DNA of 64,000 nt, from contig NZ_CP109994.1 of assembly GCF_025947065.1 (NCBI RefSeq), forward strand, positions 4,092,001 to 4,156,000. The letters run 5' to 3'. Shown here one piece after another: positions 28,798-37,116 of the stretch (the stretch's first letter is position 1; every line of letters starts with the position of its first letter). The translations under genes were made by a program, and so were the position numbers. The stretch comes from Flavobacterium sp. N1736 (GTDB taxonomy: Bacteria; Bacteroidota; Bacteroidia; Flavobacteriales; Flavobacteriaceae). The notes beneath the pieces were generated by a model that was not told where the DNA came from, did not search any database, and saw nothing but the letters and a program-made list of their open reading frames with translations.

Positions 28798-31700
28798 CTA
28801 TTTAAATTTTACAGTTAAACCAAATGCAATACTTCTGGTGCGGGGATAAATTCCTTTGTCACCACCAAAGTTGTCTGCAGGGTTACCACTTCCACTTATA
28901 TTTAATTCCGGATCCATACCTGTATAATTAGTAATCAGCCATAAATTATTTCCTGTAAGAGAAAGTCGAATCGAATCAATATATTTATCAGTAAAACGGA
29001 AGCTGTATCCCGCTGTAATATTATCTAATCGGATGAAAGAACCGTCTTCTAACCATAAATCAGAAGCGTATGTAGAAGTAACAATTCCTTTGTCGACAGC
29101 ACTTTCCAAAACATTAGATTTACCAACGTTTTCCAGCATGCTTAGCCTTTGATTAAGGGCATTGTAGATTTTATTTCCTCCGGAACCTCTCCACAACATA
29201 GAAACATCAAAATCTTTGTATTTGTAAGATGGATTAAAAGCAAATGTATACGTTGGTAAAGCTGAACCTGCATAATAACGATCAGGGCTGTCAGCACTTT
29301 GATTGATTTCGCCTCCGCTTCCATCACGATCTGCTACGGTTTCCGCCTTATTGCCGTCTACGCCTGTAGATTGCAGAATATAAAATGCTCCCACTGGTTT
29401 TCCTTTTACCAAATAAGAGTTTGCAGCTCCCCAGCCTACGTAAGCAGTAGTTAAAGCTTCGCCATTATAACTTCCGCTTAAATTTAGGACTTCGTTTTTC
29501 ATAAAGGAAACATTTCCCGCTAGTGTAAGTGTGCTGTTTTCAGTTCGGATTACATCATAAGCCAAAGAAATTTCTAAACCTTTATTTGAAATACTTCCCA
29601 CATTCGCTTTTAGAGAATTATAGTCGTTGCTAACCTGAGATAATGTATAATCAAATAATAAATCATCTGTTCTGGAATCGTAAACGTCTACAGTACCTCT
29701 TAATCGATTGTCGAAAAGTGCAAAGTCAAGACCAATATTGGTTTGCTTTTTGGTTTCCCACTTCAAATCAGGATTATCATTTTGTTTTGTACCGTAATTC
29801 GTGATTTGCTGTCCGCCAAAATAAGTCAATCCGCGTTCGCCTATTAAAGCAATAGAATTTTGAGGAAGAAGACCTTGCTGATTTCCTGTTACACCATACC
29901 CTACACGCAATTTCAGTTCATTAAATAAATTTTTGGTTCCCATAAAAGGCTCCTTGTTTATTTGCCATGCTACTGATGCAGATGGAAAATCTCCCCATTT
30001 GTTATTTGCTCCAAATACTGATGCTCCATCTCGTCTGAAACTTCCTGTAAATAAATAACGATTAAGCAAGGAGTAATTAACGCGGCCTAGAAAAGACACT
30101 AATGTTCTGTCATTTTTATAGGATGACATATCGCCGGGTGAAACTTTTGAAAGATCACCAAACTGAAGCGCATTGTAAGTTGTTTTATCACTGATAAAGC
30201 CTTTTACCTGTGCATAATTTCCCTGATACGTTTGATTTTGCCATTCGTACAATGCCAGTGCATTTATGTTATGAACACCAAATGTTCCTTTGTAGGTAAG
30301 ACTGGCATTCGTCAATCTTTCATTTTGTTTTTTGTTTCTAATGTTTGCGTATCCTTTTTGATCGATTGCATAAGCATTTGTTGATGCAGCAGGAAGATAA
30401 TAACCATACATTTCGTTGGTTTTTCTCCAGCTTCCAAACCAGCTGGCTGTTAATCCTTTTGCCAGATCAAGATCAGCTTTCAGGCTTCCAAATAAATTAT
30501 CTTCTTGTTTTTCATTCGTAACTGTTTGAGCAGCTGCATAAGGATTTAAATATTGAAACACATTAGGATCTGTAAAATAACTTCCATCAGGATTTAAAAC
30601 AGGATCTGTTGGTCTCATTAAATAAGCATTTGTAATCAAATTAGACATATAGGCCGCTGTTCCGATGTCTCCAATGGTATTATTTCCATTAATAATACCA
30701 TTCGTTAAATTAAAAGTCAGTTTTAATTTATCGTCAAGACCCATTTGAGTTGCCTGAATACGACCAATGTATTTTTTATTACTGGAGTTAATTACGACAC
30801 CATCTTGTAAAATGGCCGTTACAGAAGCTCTGTAGTTAAATTTATCAGTTCCTCCGCCAAATGCTAAAGTATGTGTTTGTGTTAATCCGGTTTGAGTTAA
30901 AAGACCATACCAGTTTGTATCTGAACCATGATTTGATGAAGCCGGCACGCCTAAAGACTGCGCTGTTTTCCACCATTGGTCAGCACCCAGCATATCTAGT
31001 TTTTTAGGGATAAAATCTAATGATGATGAACCAATATATTCTATAGTTGTTTTTCCTGCTTTATTCTTTTTTGTGGTTACAATGATTACACCTGGCGCTC
31101 CTCTTGAACCATAAACGGCTGTAGCCGAAGCATCTTTTAAAACATCAATAGTTTCTATCTCACTTGGCGGAACCTGGTTTAATAAATCCATGTTTCCCTG
31201 AATTCCATCAACCACCACCAAAGGATCATTTCCTCCAATTAAAGAAGAAATACCACGAATACGAACACTTGGTCCTGAACCCGGTTCACTGCCAATTTGC
31301 GTAATATTTACACCGGCAGCTTTTCCGGCAATCAATTGTAATGGATTTACAATTGATCCCTGATTCATGTCTTTTGCAGCTATTGAAGAAACTGCTCCCG
31401 TAACATCTTTTTTAGCTACAGCGCCGTAACCAACTACAACAATTTCCTGCAAATTTGTAGCATCAGGAAAAAGCTGAATATTGATATTAGCCTGGGTAGC
31501 CGTTACTTTTTTTTCTTTATATCCTATAAAAGTTACAACAATTACAGAAGCGCTGCTTTCAACAGTAATTTTATATTTTCCGTCAAAATCAGTTACCATT
31601 CCGTTTTTAGTTCCTTCCTCAATAACCGAAGCTCCCGGCAAAGGCAAACCATTTTCATCCGTAATAATTCCGGAAACAGTTTGTTTTTCATATTGAATAT

Positions 31701-32073
31701 TTTCGGTTCTTAATTCCGGTTTTTTTAAGATAATTTGAGTATCGCGAACTTTAAATTCTGTTGGAGTTCCTTTAAAAAGTTTGTCTAAAACAATATTTAT
31801 TGGCTGATCTTTTACAGAAATAGAAATTACGCGGTCAAGATCGATATCATTCAGTTTGTAAATAAACCTGAAATCTGTTTTTTGTTCAATGGTCTCAATA
31901 ACCTTTTCGATTGTTGAATTGTTTAATTCAAGGGTTACTTTTGTTTTTTGGGCATAAGTATTTCCTCTAATATTAAACATGGCGACCAAAATAAGTAATG
32001 TTGTTAGTTTCAATTTTAGGTCATTTTGGAACACTCGGTATAAAAACCCAGTATTCTTTGATTTTTTTTTCAT
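28798..32073 (-). CDS. susC: SusC-family TonB-dependent transporter with STN signalling domain
   Basis: The protein has 1091 residues. The N-terminal signal is followed by an STN domain (about 45-115: IEKVIETIEQKTDFRFIYKL, IVLDKLFKGT), a carboxypeptidase-D-like regulatory domain (VSGIITDENGLPLPGASV), the plug (EIVVVGYGAVAKKDVTGAVS, VRIRGISSL, DPLVVVDGI, YGSRGAPGVIIVTTKK) and the C-terminal barrel. The STN domain is found in transporters that signal across the envelope to a FecR anti-sigma factor, and the FecR and sigma genes lie immediately upstream. It should import maltodextrins and report their presence. The 5' end is overlapped by a predicted antisense transcript. Confidence 0.95.
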   Translation of the reverse strand: MKKKSKNTGFLYRVFQNDLKLKLTTLLILVAMFNIRGNTYAQKTKVTLELNNSTIEKVIETIEQKTDFRFIYKLNDIDLDRVISISVKDQPINIVLDKLFKGTPTEFKVRDTQIILKKPELRTENIQYEKQTVSGIITDENGLPLPGASVIEEGTKNGMVTDFDGKYKITVESSASVIVVTFIGYKEKKVTATQANINIQLFPDATNLQEIVVVGYGAVAKKDVTGAVSSIAAKDMNQGSIVNPLQLIAGKAAGVNITQIGSEPGSGPSVRIRGISSLIGGNDPLVVVDGIQGNMDLLNQVPPSEIETIDVLKDASATAVYGSRGAPGVIIVTTKKNKAGKTTIEYIGSSSLDFIPKKLDMLGADQWWKTAQSLGVPASSNHGSDTNWYGLLTQTGLTQTHTLAFGGGTDKFNYRASVTAILQDGVVINSSNKKYIGRIQATQMGLDDKLKLTFNLTNGIINGNNTIGDIGTAAYMSNLITNAYLMRPTDPVLNPDGSYFTDPNVFQYLNPYAAAQTVTNEKQEDNLFGSLKADLDLAKGLTASWFGSWRKTNEMYGYYLPAASTNAYAIDQKGYANIRNKKQNERLTNASLTYKGTFGVHNINALALYEWQNQTYQGNYAQVKGFISDKTTYNALQFGDLSKVSPGDMSSYKNDRTLVSFLGRVNYSLLNRYLFTGSFRRDGASVFGANNKWGDFPSASVAWQINKEPFMGTKNLFNELKLRVGYGVTGNQQGLLPQNSIALIGERGLTYFGGQQITNYGTKQNDNPDLKWETKKQTNIGLDFALFDNRLRGTVDVYDSRTDDLLFDYTLSQVSNDYNSLKANVGSISNKGLEISLAYDVIRTENSTLTLAGNVSFMKNEVLNLSGSYNGEALTTAYVGWGAANSYLVKGKPVGAFYILQSTGVDGNKAETVADRDGSGGEINQSADSPDRYYAGSALPTYTFAFNPSYKYKDFDVSMLWRGSGGNKIYNALNQRLSMLENVGKSNVLESAVDKGIVTSTYASDLWLEDGSFIRLDNITAGYSFRFTDKYIDSIRLSLTGNNLWLITNYTGMDPELNISGSGNPADNFGGDKGIYPRTRSIAFGLTVKFK
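31914..31943 (+). promoter_or_regulatory. Candidate antisense promoter within susC
   Basis: TTG at 31914-31916, a 19-base spacer and TACTTTTG at 31936-31943 match the Bacteroidota consensus TTG-N19-TAnnTTTG exactly. It points against susC, toward the plus-strand terminator at 32122-32158. Such matches occur by chance in AT-rich DNA, so the weight comes from the pairing with that terminator. Confidence 0.45.
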
Positions 32074-32158
32074 AATTTTGTTAATTGATTGTAGTTAATT
32101 CGTTATATTCAATCACTTAGTAAATCGGAAATTGTTCGCAGCTCTTTCCGATTTTTTT
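31950..32158 (+). ncRNA. Candidate cis-antisense RNA over the susC start
   Basis: This is a predicted RNA of about 200 bases, from a start some 7 bases after the TACTTTTG box to the T run of the hairpin at 32122-32154. It would be complementary to the first 41 codons of susC, its start codon and about 85 bases of leader. No protein-coding frame explains a plus-strand terminator here. In Bacteroides, many glycan loci run by sigma/anti-sigma pairs carry such cis-encoded RNAs (DonS type) that repress the susC gene. This arrangement fits, but the RNA is inferred. Confidence 0.4.
32122..32158 (+). terminator. Plus-strand terminator upstream of susC
   Basis: A perfect 10-bp stem (AAATCGGAAA at 32122-32131 and its complement at 32145-32154) is followed by a T run on the plus strand only. 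On the minus strand the hairpin has no T tract, so it does not look like a terminator for fecR, which is transcribed that way. No plus-strand gene precedes it apart from the proposed antisense RNA. Confidence 0.65.
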
Positions 32159-32203
32159 ATTCCTGTAATTTTAATGTTTCATAAATTGTCATGTTTTTAG
32201 TGG

Positions 32204-33382
32204 TTATTTAATTAGTATTTGATTGTTTTTTATCGTGTAATTAATGCCATGAATGTCATTAAAATAACTCATTACATTTTCTATAGATTCTTCTTTAAAA
32301 CTTGCATTGAATTTTTCGTTCGCCAGTTTTTCATTTTTATTGATGATTGTAACATTATAACGTCTTTCGAGTTTTGTAATAATATTTTTAAAAGTCATAT
32401 TTCTAAAAGTCAGACCACCGTTTATCCATGAAGTATAAATATCTGTAATAACAGGTTTGGTGATAATTGTGGCATTTTCTTTATTGAAACTTCCTTTGTA
32501 ACCCGGTTTTAAAATCGTGTTTTTGTCAGCATTAAATTCTTCGCTGGTATTATACATTCCTACAGAACCTTCAACCAAAACAACATCTGTTGTAGCATCT
32601 TCAGGATAATTAGAAACATTAAAATGAGTTCCTAAAACGCGTACATTCAAATTATCAGAATTGACAATAAAAGGGTGTTTTTTGTCTTTGGCAACATCAA
32701 AAAAAGCTTCACCATCAAGAAAAACCTGTCTGTTTTCGCCCGCAATAAATTTTATCGGATATTTTAGAGTTGTTCCTGAATTCAGGTGAACAAGAGTTCC
32801 GTCTGATAATTGCAATTGGAATTTTTTACCGTACGGAATTTTGATGGTGTTGTAGGATACTTTCTCTAAATTGGAATTGTTTTCATAAACCAATTTGTTT
32901 CCGTTCTGATTTCCAACAACATTTCCTTTCGAATCTAAAACCTGAACCGAATTGTCTTCATGAATTATCTGAACTTTTCCATCTTCTAACTGCAAAACAA
33001 TATCAGTACTTTTAAAATCGAATTTTGGCTGAACTATTTCATTTTGGACATTTTGTTTGTAGAAAAATCCAATTCCCAATAAAACAACAACCGAAGCAGC
33101 AATTGCAATGTATTTTCTGAAATTTGATTTTTTAGCAGAAATAGGGATAACGGTTTCATTTTCTTTTGTTGAAGTCAAAATGTTCATAAAAATGTCATCT
33201 GCAGTTTGCGGATTCATCTTAGGCATTTCGCCCAAAAGATTTTGAATATCTTCGACAGAAGGAAAATCATCTGTGAGTTTATTTTTTTTGTAATAGGCAA
33301 TTACCTCGTTCGTTTCTTCGGGCGTACATTGGTTCAAAACAAACTTTTGTAATAGATTTTTTATTTCAGAATTTGAATTCAT
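32204..33382 (-). CDS. FecR-family anti-sigma factor
   Basis: The protein has 392 residues. An N-terminal cytoplasmic part (about 1-85, LLQKFVLNQCTPEETNEVIAY) is followed by one transmembrane segment (IAIAASVVVLLGIGFFY), the periplasmic FecR domain (IPYGKKFQLQLSDGTLVHLNSG, VFLDGEAFFDVAKDKKHPF, VLGTHFNVSNY) and a C-terminal domain that should contact the STN domain of SusC. It holds the ECF sigma factor inactive until SusC binds its substrate. It lies 130 bases upstream of susC on the same strand. Unusually, it is separated from the sigma gene by 400 bases containing a terminator and a repeat. Confidence 0.93.
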   Translation of the reverse strand: MNSNSEIKNLLQKFVLNQCTPEETNEVIAYYKKNKLTDDFPSVEDIQNLLGEMPKMNPQTADDIFMNILTSTKENETVIPISAKKSNFRKYIAIAASVVVLLGIGFFYKQNVQNEIVQPKFDFKSTDIVLQLEDGKVQIIHEDNSVQVLDSKGNVVGNQNGNKLVYENNSNLEKVSYNTIKIPYGKKFQLQLSDGTLVHLNSGTTLKYPIKFIAGENRQVFLDGEAFFDVAKDKKHPFIVNSDNLNVRVLGTHFNVSNYPEDATTDVVLVEGSVGMYNTSEEFNADKNTILKPGYKGSFNKENATIITKPVITDIYTSWINGGLTFRNMTFKNIITKLERRYNVTIINKNEKLANEKFNASFKEESIENVMSYFNDIHGINYTIKNNQILIK

Positions 33383-33782
33383 TAGGAATGATTTTATGTC
33401 TGGGTTTTATATAATACAGTTGAAAAGACTTTGAGTACTACTCAAACGTTGTAAATTTTTAAACTTTAACATTTTTGAGACAAGGAAATACTTGTGAAGT
33501 GTTGATTTTGCTGTCGTTTTTAATGAAAAATATTTTTAATTTTTTTTTATTATTGGGTCATTTTTTTGTCATTCTCGTTTTGTCATTTCGAGCGAAGGGA
33601 GAAATCACACAAGAAACCCGGCAAAGATTGTCTTTGCGAGGAACGAAGCAATCTCATTTGCTGAATCAATAATGACTCTCGTTAGTGAAGTTGCTTCGTT
33701 CCTCGCAATGACAAAACCGTTGTGGTTAAAACAAAAAAAATCACTCAAAAAGAGTGATTTAATTGGTTTAGGGTATTTTGGT
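33383..33782. repeat. Spacer between sigma and anti-sigma genes with MITE-like repeat
   Basis: This 400-base spacer holds a perfect 18-base inverted repeat (TTGCGAGGAACGAAGCAA at 33634-33651, complement at 33691-33708), preceded by TGTCATTTCGAGCGAAGGGA at 33581-33600. The words are those of a repeat family common between genes in Bacteroidota. Short frames crossing it on both strands are formed by the palindrome and are not supported as genes. The sigma-gene terminator lies at its right end. No TAnnTTTG box for fecR was found. Confidence 0.7.
33732..33760 (-). terminator. Terminator of the ECF sigma gene
   Basis: A 9-bp stem (AAATCACTC at 33738-33746, complement 33752-33760) with loop AAAAA is followed by a run of eight T on the minus strand, 22 bases after the sigma stop codon. 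It would uncouple the sigma gene from fecR. Confidence 0.8.
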
Positions 33783-34346
33783 TTAGATAATTTCGTCATG
33801 AACTTGAAAAAAGACCCGCATCGATTCTAATGCTTTGCTCATTTGGTTCCTGACTGTATTTATAGAGATGCCGAGTTCCTGACTTATTTCTTCGTAACTC
33901 ATGCCTTTCTTTCGTGACATTTTAAAAATTTGCTTTCGCTTGGGCGGTAATTGCTTCATGGCTTCTTTTCGAAGTTTTTTGCAATCGGCTTCGCGAATAG
34001 CATAATCTCCATATTCATGTGATTTCTGACTTCCATAAAAAATTTCTTCTTTTAGCAGCGCTTCATTTGCTGCTTTATTTAAGAAGTTAAAAGCCTGATT
34101 TCGTGCAATTGTAAAAATATAGGCTTTAAAAGATTGTTCCAGATTTAAGTTCTCGCGGTTTTGCCAGACTTTCATAAACACATCCTGAACGTTTTCTTCG
34201 GCAGCTTCTTTTGATCTTAAAATACTAATACTGTACCCATAGATATCCTGATAGTATAAATCAAAAAGAGTACGAAAAGCTTTTTCGTTGCCATTTTTGA
34301 GTTCACTCACCAATAATTTTTCGCTATGGTTATTTGCTTCTAACAT
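33783..34346 (-). CDS. ECF-type RNA polymerase sigma factor
   Basis: The protein has 187 residues. Region 2 is seen in AFRTLFDLYYQDIYGYSISI, AEENVQDVFMKVWQNR and FKAYIFTIARNQAFNFL. Region 4 has LPPKRKQIFKMSRKKGMSYEEISQELGIS, with the helix-turn-helix ending NTVRNQMSKALESM. This is the Bacteroidota sigma subgroup normally paired with FecR and SusC. It should direct transcription of the glucan locus when released by FecR. TATATTTG (minus, 34433-34426), with TTG 15 bases further upstream, is a possible promoter whose -33 element overlaps one arm of an inverted repeat. Confidence 0.94.
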   Translation of the reverse strand: MLEANNHSEKLLVSELKNGNEKAFRTLFDLYYQDIYGYSISILRSKEAAEENVQDVFMKVWQNRENLNLEQSFKAYIFTIARNQAFNFLNKAANEALLKEEIFYGSQKSHEYGDYAIREADCKKLRKEAMKQLPPKRKQIFKMSRKKGMSYEEISQELGISINTVRNQMSKALESMRVFFQVHDEII

Positions 34347-34652
34347 TAATTTAATTAGTCTTTAATTAAATCTAATTATATTATGATACTATCAAAATGT
34401 CTTGTCTGATATACTGACGGGTTAACAAATATATAAAAATATTATTCTCAATAAATGTTATTTAAAAAAACTTAATTCTGAATATTTTAATAGTTTTTAT
34501 GAAAACATGCCGTTAAGTAATTCTTAAAGTGCTTTTTATCAGCTTAATAGGTTTTTAAGCTATATTTTATAAATTAATTATAATCAAGGATATTTATTGA
34601 GAATATTCTTATTTTGAATTAAAATAAATGTTAATTTGCTAATGGATAAACC
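34347..34652. promoter_or_regulatory. Upstream region of sigma gene with 14-base inverted repeat
   Basis: This AT-rich spacer has no gene. TATTCTCAATAAAT at 34443-34456 and its inverted copy at 34592-34605 are 135 bases apart. The left arm covers the CAA at 34449-34451, which is the -33 TTG on the minus strand, of the candidate sigma promoter (-7 TATATTTG at 34433-34426). This could be a pair of operator sites or a chance repeat. Confidence 0.4.
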
Positions 34653-34693
34653 AAAAAAAATCCTACTATCTTTATTTTAGAAAGATAATAGGA
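34653..34693 (-). terminator. Terminator of the ACT-domain gene
   Basis: A 13-bp stem with one mismatch (34661-34673 with 34681-34693) is followed by a run of T on the minus strand, 46 bases after the stop codon of the ACT-like gene. Confidence 0.75.
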
Positions 34694-34739
34694 TGTTATA
34701 TAATGAATGAATCTTTTTGAAGATTGATTAAGTTTTGAC

Positions 34740-35396
34740 TTAGTTTTTCAGGTCTTTAATAACTTTAAAAGCAACATCAACCTGATCTTCACCAACTAAA
34801 ATAGTGAATTCATTTGAAGTCGAAATTACTTCGTTTATAATAATTCCTTCCCAAGCTAAACGCTGGAAAATGAAATAGTAAATACCCGGAACGACGATGT
34901 TTTCTTTTGGTAATTTTACGGTTATAGAAGCAAGATTATCTAATTTCTGAATTAGTTTTTCACGCATAAAATGTTTTTCAACCAAATGATTTACACTGCT
35001 ACTAACCACGATGTTAGTTTCATTTACACCACGAGATGAGGTATAAAAAATATCAGATAAAACATTAATATCAGAAATTAAATCGGCTTGTTTGTTCAAT
35101 ACGGTTTCTGAAGCAGCAAATGTGTAATCTGTTAATTCAGAACGAACTGTAATCTCACCAATATTCTTAATTACCTTATTAATTTTATGGTTCAATTTAA
35201 AATCTAATTCTTCTGTGAGTCGTTTTAGCGACATTACAACAGCGCCTTGTTTTACTTCCTTACCAAATTCACTTTCCAATTCGGTCATAATGTTCCGGGA
35301 AAGAGAAGTTAAGTTGATAATTCCGAGCGATAACGCATTTAATAAAAAGGGTTTTGTCTTGATGTAATTTTCTACAATTGAAGAAACGGTTTTCAT
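34740..35396 (-). CDS. ACT-like domain protein of unknown function
   Basis: The protein has 218 residues, cytoplasmic, with no signal peptide. The N-terminal half looks like a small DNA- or RNA-binding helical region (SSIVENYIKTKPFLLNALSLG, QGAVVMSLKRLTEEL). The C-terminal half (about 140-218: ASITVKLPKENIVVPGIYYF, WEGIIINEVISTSNEFTILV, VDVAFKVIKDL) resembles the ACT-type ligand-binding folds of aspartokinase, though no kinase domain is present. It may be a regulator that senses a small molecule, but that is inference. It has a strong promoter (35459-35489) and its own terminator, so it is a single-gene unit. Confidence 0.7.
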   Translation of the reverse strand: MKTVSSIVENYIKTKPFLLNALSLGIINLTSLSRNIMTELESEFGKEVKQGAVVMSLKRLTEELDFKLNHKINKVIKNIGEITVRSELTDYTFAASETVLNKQADLISDINVLSDIFYTSSRGVNETNIVVSSSVNHLVEKHFMREKLIQKLDNLASITVKLPKENIVVPGIYYFIFQRLAWEGIIINEVISTSNEFTILVGEDQVDVAFKVIKDLKN

Positions 35397-35458
35397 AATT
35401 CTTTTTTTTTTGTAACTTAATTGGGTTGGTTTAGTTGAATAGTTGTTATAAAACTTTG

Positions 35459-35489
35459 CAAATATAAATAAAAAAACAATTTGTTACAA
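35459..35489 (-). promoter_or_regulatory. Promoter of ACT-like gene
   Basis: On the minus strand, TTG (35489-35487), 20 bases, then TATATTTG (35466-35459) matches the Bacteroidota consensus. The leader would be about 55 bases. Confidence 0.55.
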
Positions 35490-35510
35490 ATATAACAATA
35501 AAAAATTATG

Positions 35511-35882
35511 TTAAAAATGATAAAATGCGTCGGTAAGATGTTCAATAGCAAATGATTCTCCGTTTTTCTGGATAGCCATAATGTCAAATCTAATATTTAT
35601 ATCATCACAAAAATCCTTTTCCCTATAGTTTATGTAGGCATTTACTGCTTTTATAAGAAGTTTGATCTTTTTTGCCTTCACAAAATCTTGTGGTAAACCA
35701 AAATCTGTGCTAGATCTTGTTTTTACTTCAATTACAGCTAAAATATTTTCTTTTTGCGCAATAATGTCTATTTCGGCTTTCTTAAAAGTCCAGTTTCTAT
35801 CCAGAATTTCATATCCGTTTTGAAGCAGATATTCTACAGCAAGTTCTTCTCCTTTTTTTCCGAGTTCGTTGTGTTCAGCCAT
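35511..35882 (-). CDS. YraN/UPF0102 family endonuclease-like protein
   Basis: The protein has 123 residues, the normal family length. LGKKGEELAVEYLLQNGYEIL is followed by AEIDIIAQ and AVIEVKTRS, the Glu/Asp/Glu/Lys pattern of the restriction-endonuclease-like fold (E-x-D and E-V-K). UPF0102 proteins are probable nucleases of uncertain biological role. The next gene upstream on the strand (LD-carboxypeptidase) is separated by a repeat-bearing spacer, so no operon partner is evident. Confidence 0.9.
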   Translation of the reverse strand: MAEHNELGKKGEELAVEYLLQNGYEILDRNWTFKKAEIDIIAQKENILAVIEVKTRSSTDFGLPQDFVKAKKIKLLIKAVNAYINYREKDFCDDINIRFDIMAIQKNGESFAIEHLTDAFYHF

Positions 35883-35887
35883 TTTTT

Positions 35888-36001
35888 AATTGTGAGTTGT
35901 GAATTGTGAATTGTGAATTTTTTATGCTGTAAATGATAATTGTACGCAAAGACGCGAAGTTGCAAAGAATTGAATCAAACTTTGCGACTTCGCGTCTTGC
36001 G
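35888..36001. repeat. Intergenic repeats upstream of yraN-like gene
   Basis: Tandem TGTGAATT words at about 35891-35919 are followed by a near-perfect inverted repeat. Its left arm CGCAAAGACGCGAAGTTGCA starts at 35945, and its complement lies at 35980-36001 with one mismatch and one deletion. The core CGCAAAGACGCGAAGTTGC is another of the palindromic element types in this window. Confidence 0.65.
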
Positions 36002-36057
36002 AGATTAGGATATGTGGTATTTAAAATTCCTTAGTTTAAGAAACTTCTGAGATAATA

Positions 36058-37038
36058 TTATTTTTGAAATGAAACAGTACTTCCGGATGCATTCACATCA
36101 ATTGTAACTGTGCTTCCCATAATTAAAGCTCTGTTGTCCTGAATATGTCCGGCAGGAAAATTAAAAATTACAGGAATATTGTATTTTTTGGTAACATCAT
36201 CAACAATTTCAACTGCATTTTTTCCCCAAGGCACCTCATTATCTTTCATTTTCGTCATGGCACCAACCACAATTCCTTTTAAGTTTTCGATGCATCCGTT
36301 TCGACGCAAATTCATCATCATACGATCAATATGATATAAATATTCGTCTAAATCTTCGATAAATAAAATTTTATCCTTGCAGTCTATCGCTGATTGTGAA
36401 CCTAATAAACTGTATAAAATAGATAGATTTCCACCAACTAATTCGCCTGTTGCAGTTCCAAAACGATTCATTTTATCCGGACCAACAGTATATGAAAGAG
36501 GTTCGCCAAACAAACTCGATTTCATAGAACTAATAGCCGCCGGAGTTGCACGCGGAATCGTTACCGGCATTACACCATGAATCGATTTATAACCCATTGT
36601 ATTTAAATGATTGTGCAAAACAGTAACGTCGCTAAAACCAATAATCCATTTTGGATGTTGTTTGAATTTGGTAAAATCTAAAAGATCAATCATTCTAACG
36701 GTTCCGTAACCACCTCGAACACACCAAATTGCTTTAATATTAGGGTTGTCTAATTGTTTCTGAAAATCGGCAGCGCGTTGTTCGTCTGTTCCTGCCAATT
36801 GATTAAAATCAAGTCCAATTGTAGTTCCAACAACGGCTTCTAAACCCCAACTGTGCAATAAATCGATTGTTGGTTTTAGATTATCATCGATGTTTTTTCT
36901 GGCAGTTGCCAAAATTGCTACGGTATCTCCTTTTTGTAAATAAGGTGGTGTTATCATGTTTTGTTGGGATTGACAGGTGAATGATTGAAAAGCAAAAATA
37001 AGAAATACGAATTTATAGCAAGCAAAGTGTTTCTTCAT
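36058..37038 (-). CDS. S66-family LD-carboxypeptidase-like serine peptidase, exported
   Basis: The start at 37038 is chosen because it opens a signal peptide (MKKHFACYKFVFLIFAF); an ATG eight codons earlier would add charged residues. The S66 fold is clear: GDTVAILATA at the N-terminus, WCVRGGYGTVRMIDLLDF, the nucleophile Ser in IIGFSDVTVLHNH, Glu in LFIEDLDEYLYHIDRMM and His in FPAGHIQDNRALIMG. Such enzymes cut the bond between meso-diaminopimelate and D-alanine in murein tetrapeptides during recycling, or related peptides. The signal peptide suggests action outside the cytoplasm, unlike LdcA of Escherichia coli. Confidence 0.88.
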   Translation of the reverse strand: MKKHFACYKFVFLIFAFQSFTCQSQQNMITPPYLQKGDTVAILATARKNIDDNLKPTIDLLHSWGLEAVVGTTIGLDFNQLAGTDEQRAADFQKQLDNPNIKAIWCVRGGYGTVRMIDLLDFTKFKQHPKWIIGFSDVTVLHNHLNTMGYKSIHGVMPVTIPRATPAAISSMKSSLFGEPLSYTVGPDKMNRFGTATGELVGGNLSILYSLLGSQSAIDCKDKILFIEDLDEYLYHIDRMMMNLRRNGCIENLKGIVVGAMTKMKDNEVPWGKNAVEIVDDVTKKYNIPVIFNFPAGHIQDNRALIMGSTVTIDVNASGSTVSFQK

Positions 37039-37116
37039 GTGACGGAAATTTTTCGTTTTCATATTTTTTCTTTTGCTTAAAATTATAAATTATTTTTTAA
37101 AGTTCTGGATTGAATA

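Noticed and set aside
32122..32158. Hairpin as terminator of fecR
   Set aside because: On the minus strand no T run follows the stem. The T run is on the plus strand only.
33475..33799. Two short frames on opposite strands in the sigma-fecR gap
   Set aside because: Both cross the palindromic repeat and owe their sequence to it (RGTKQSHLL and VIARNEATS are the same words). Neither has a plausible start or domain.
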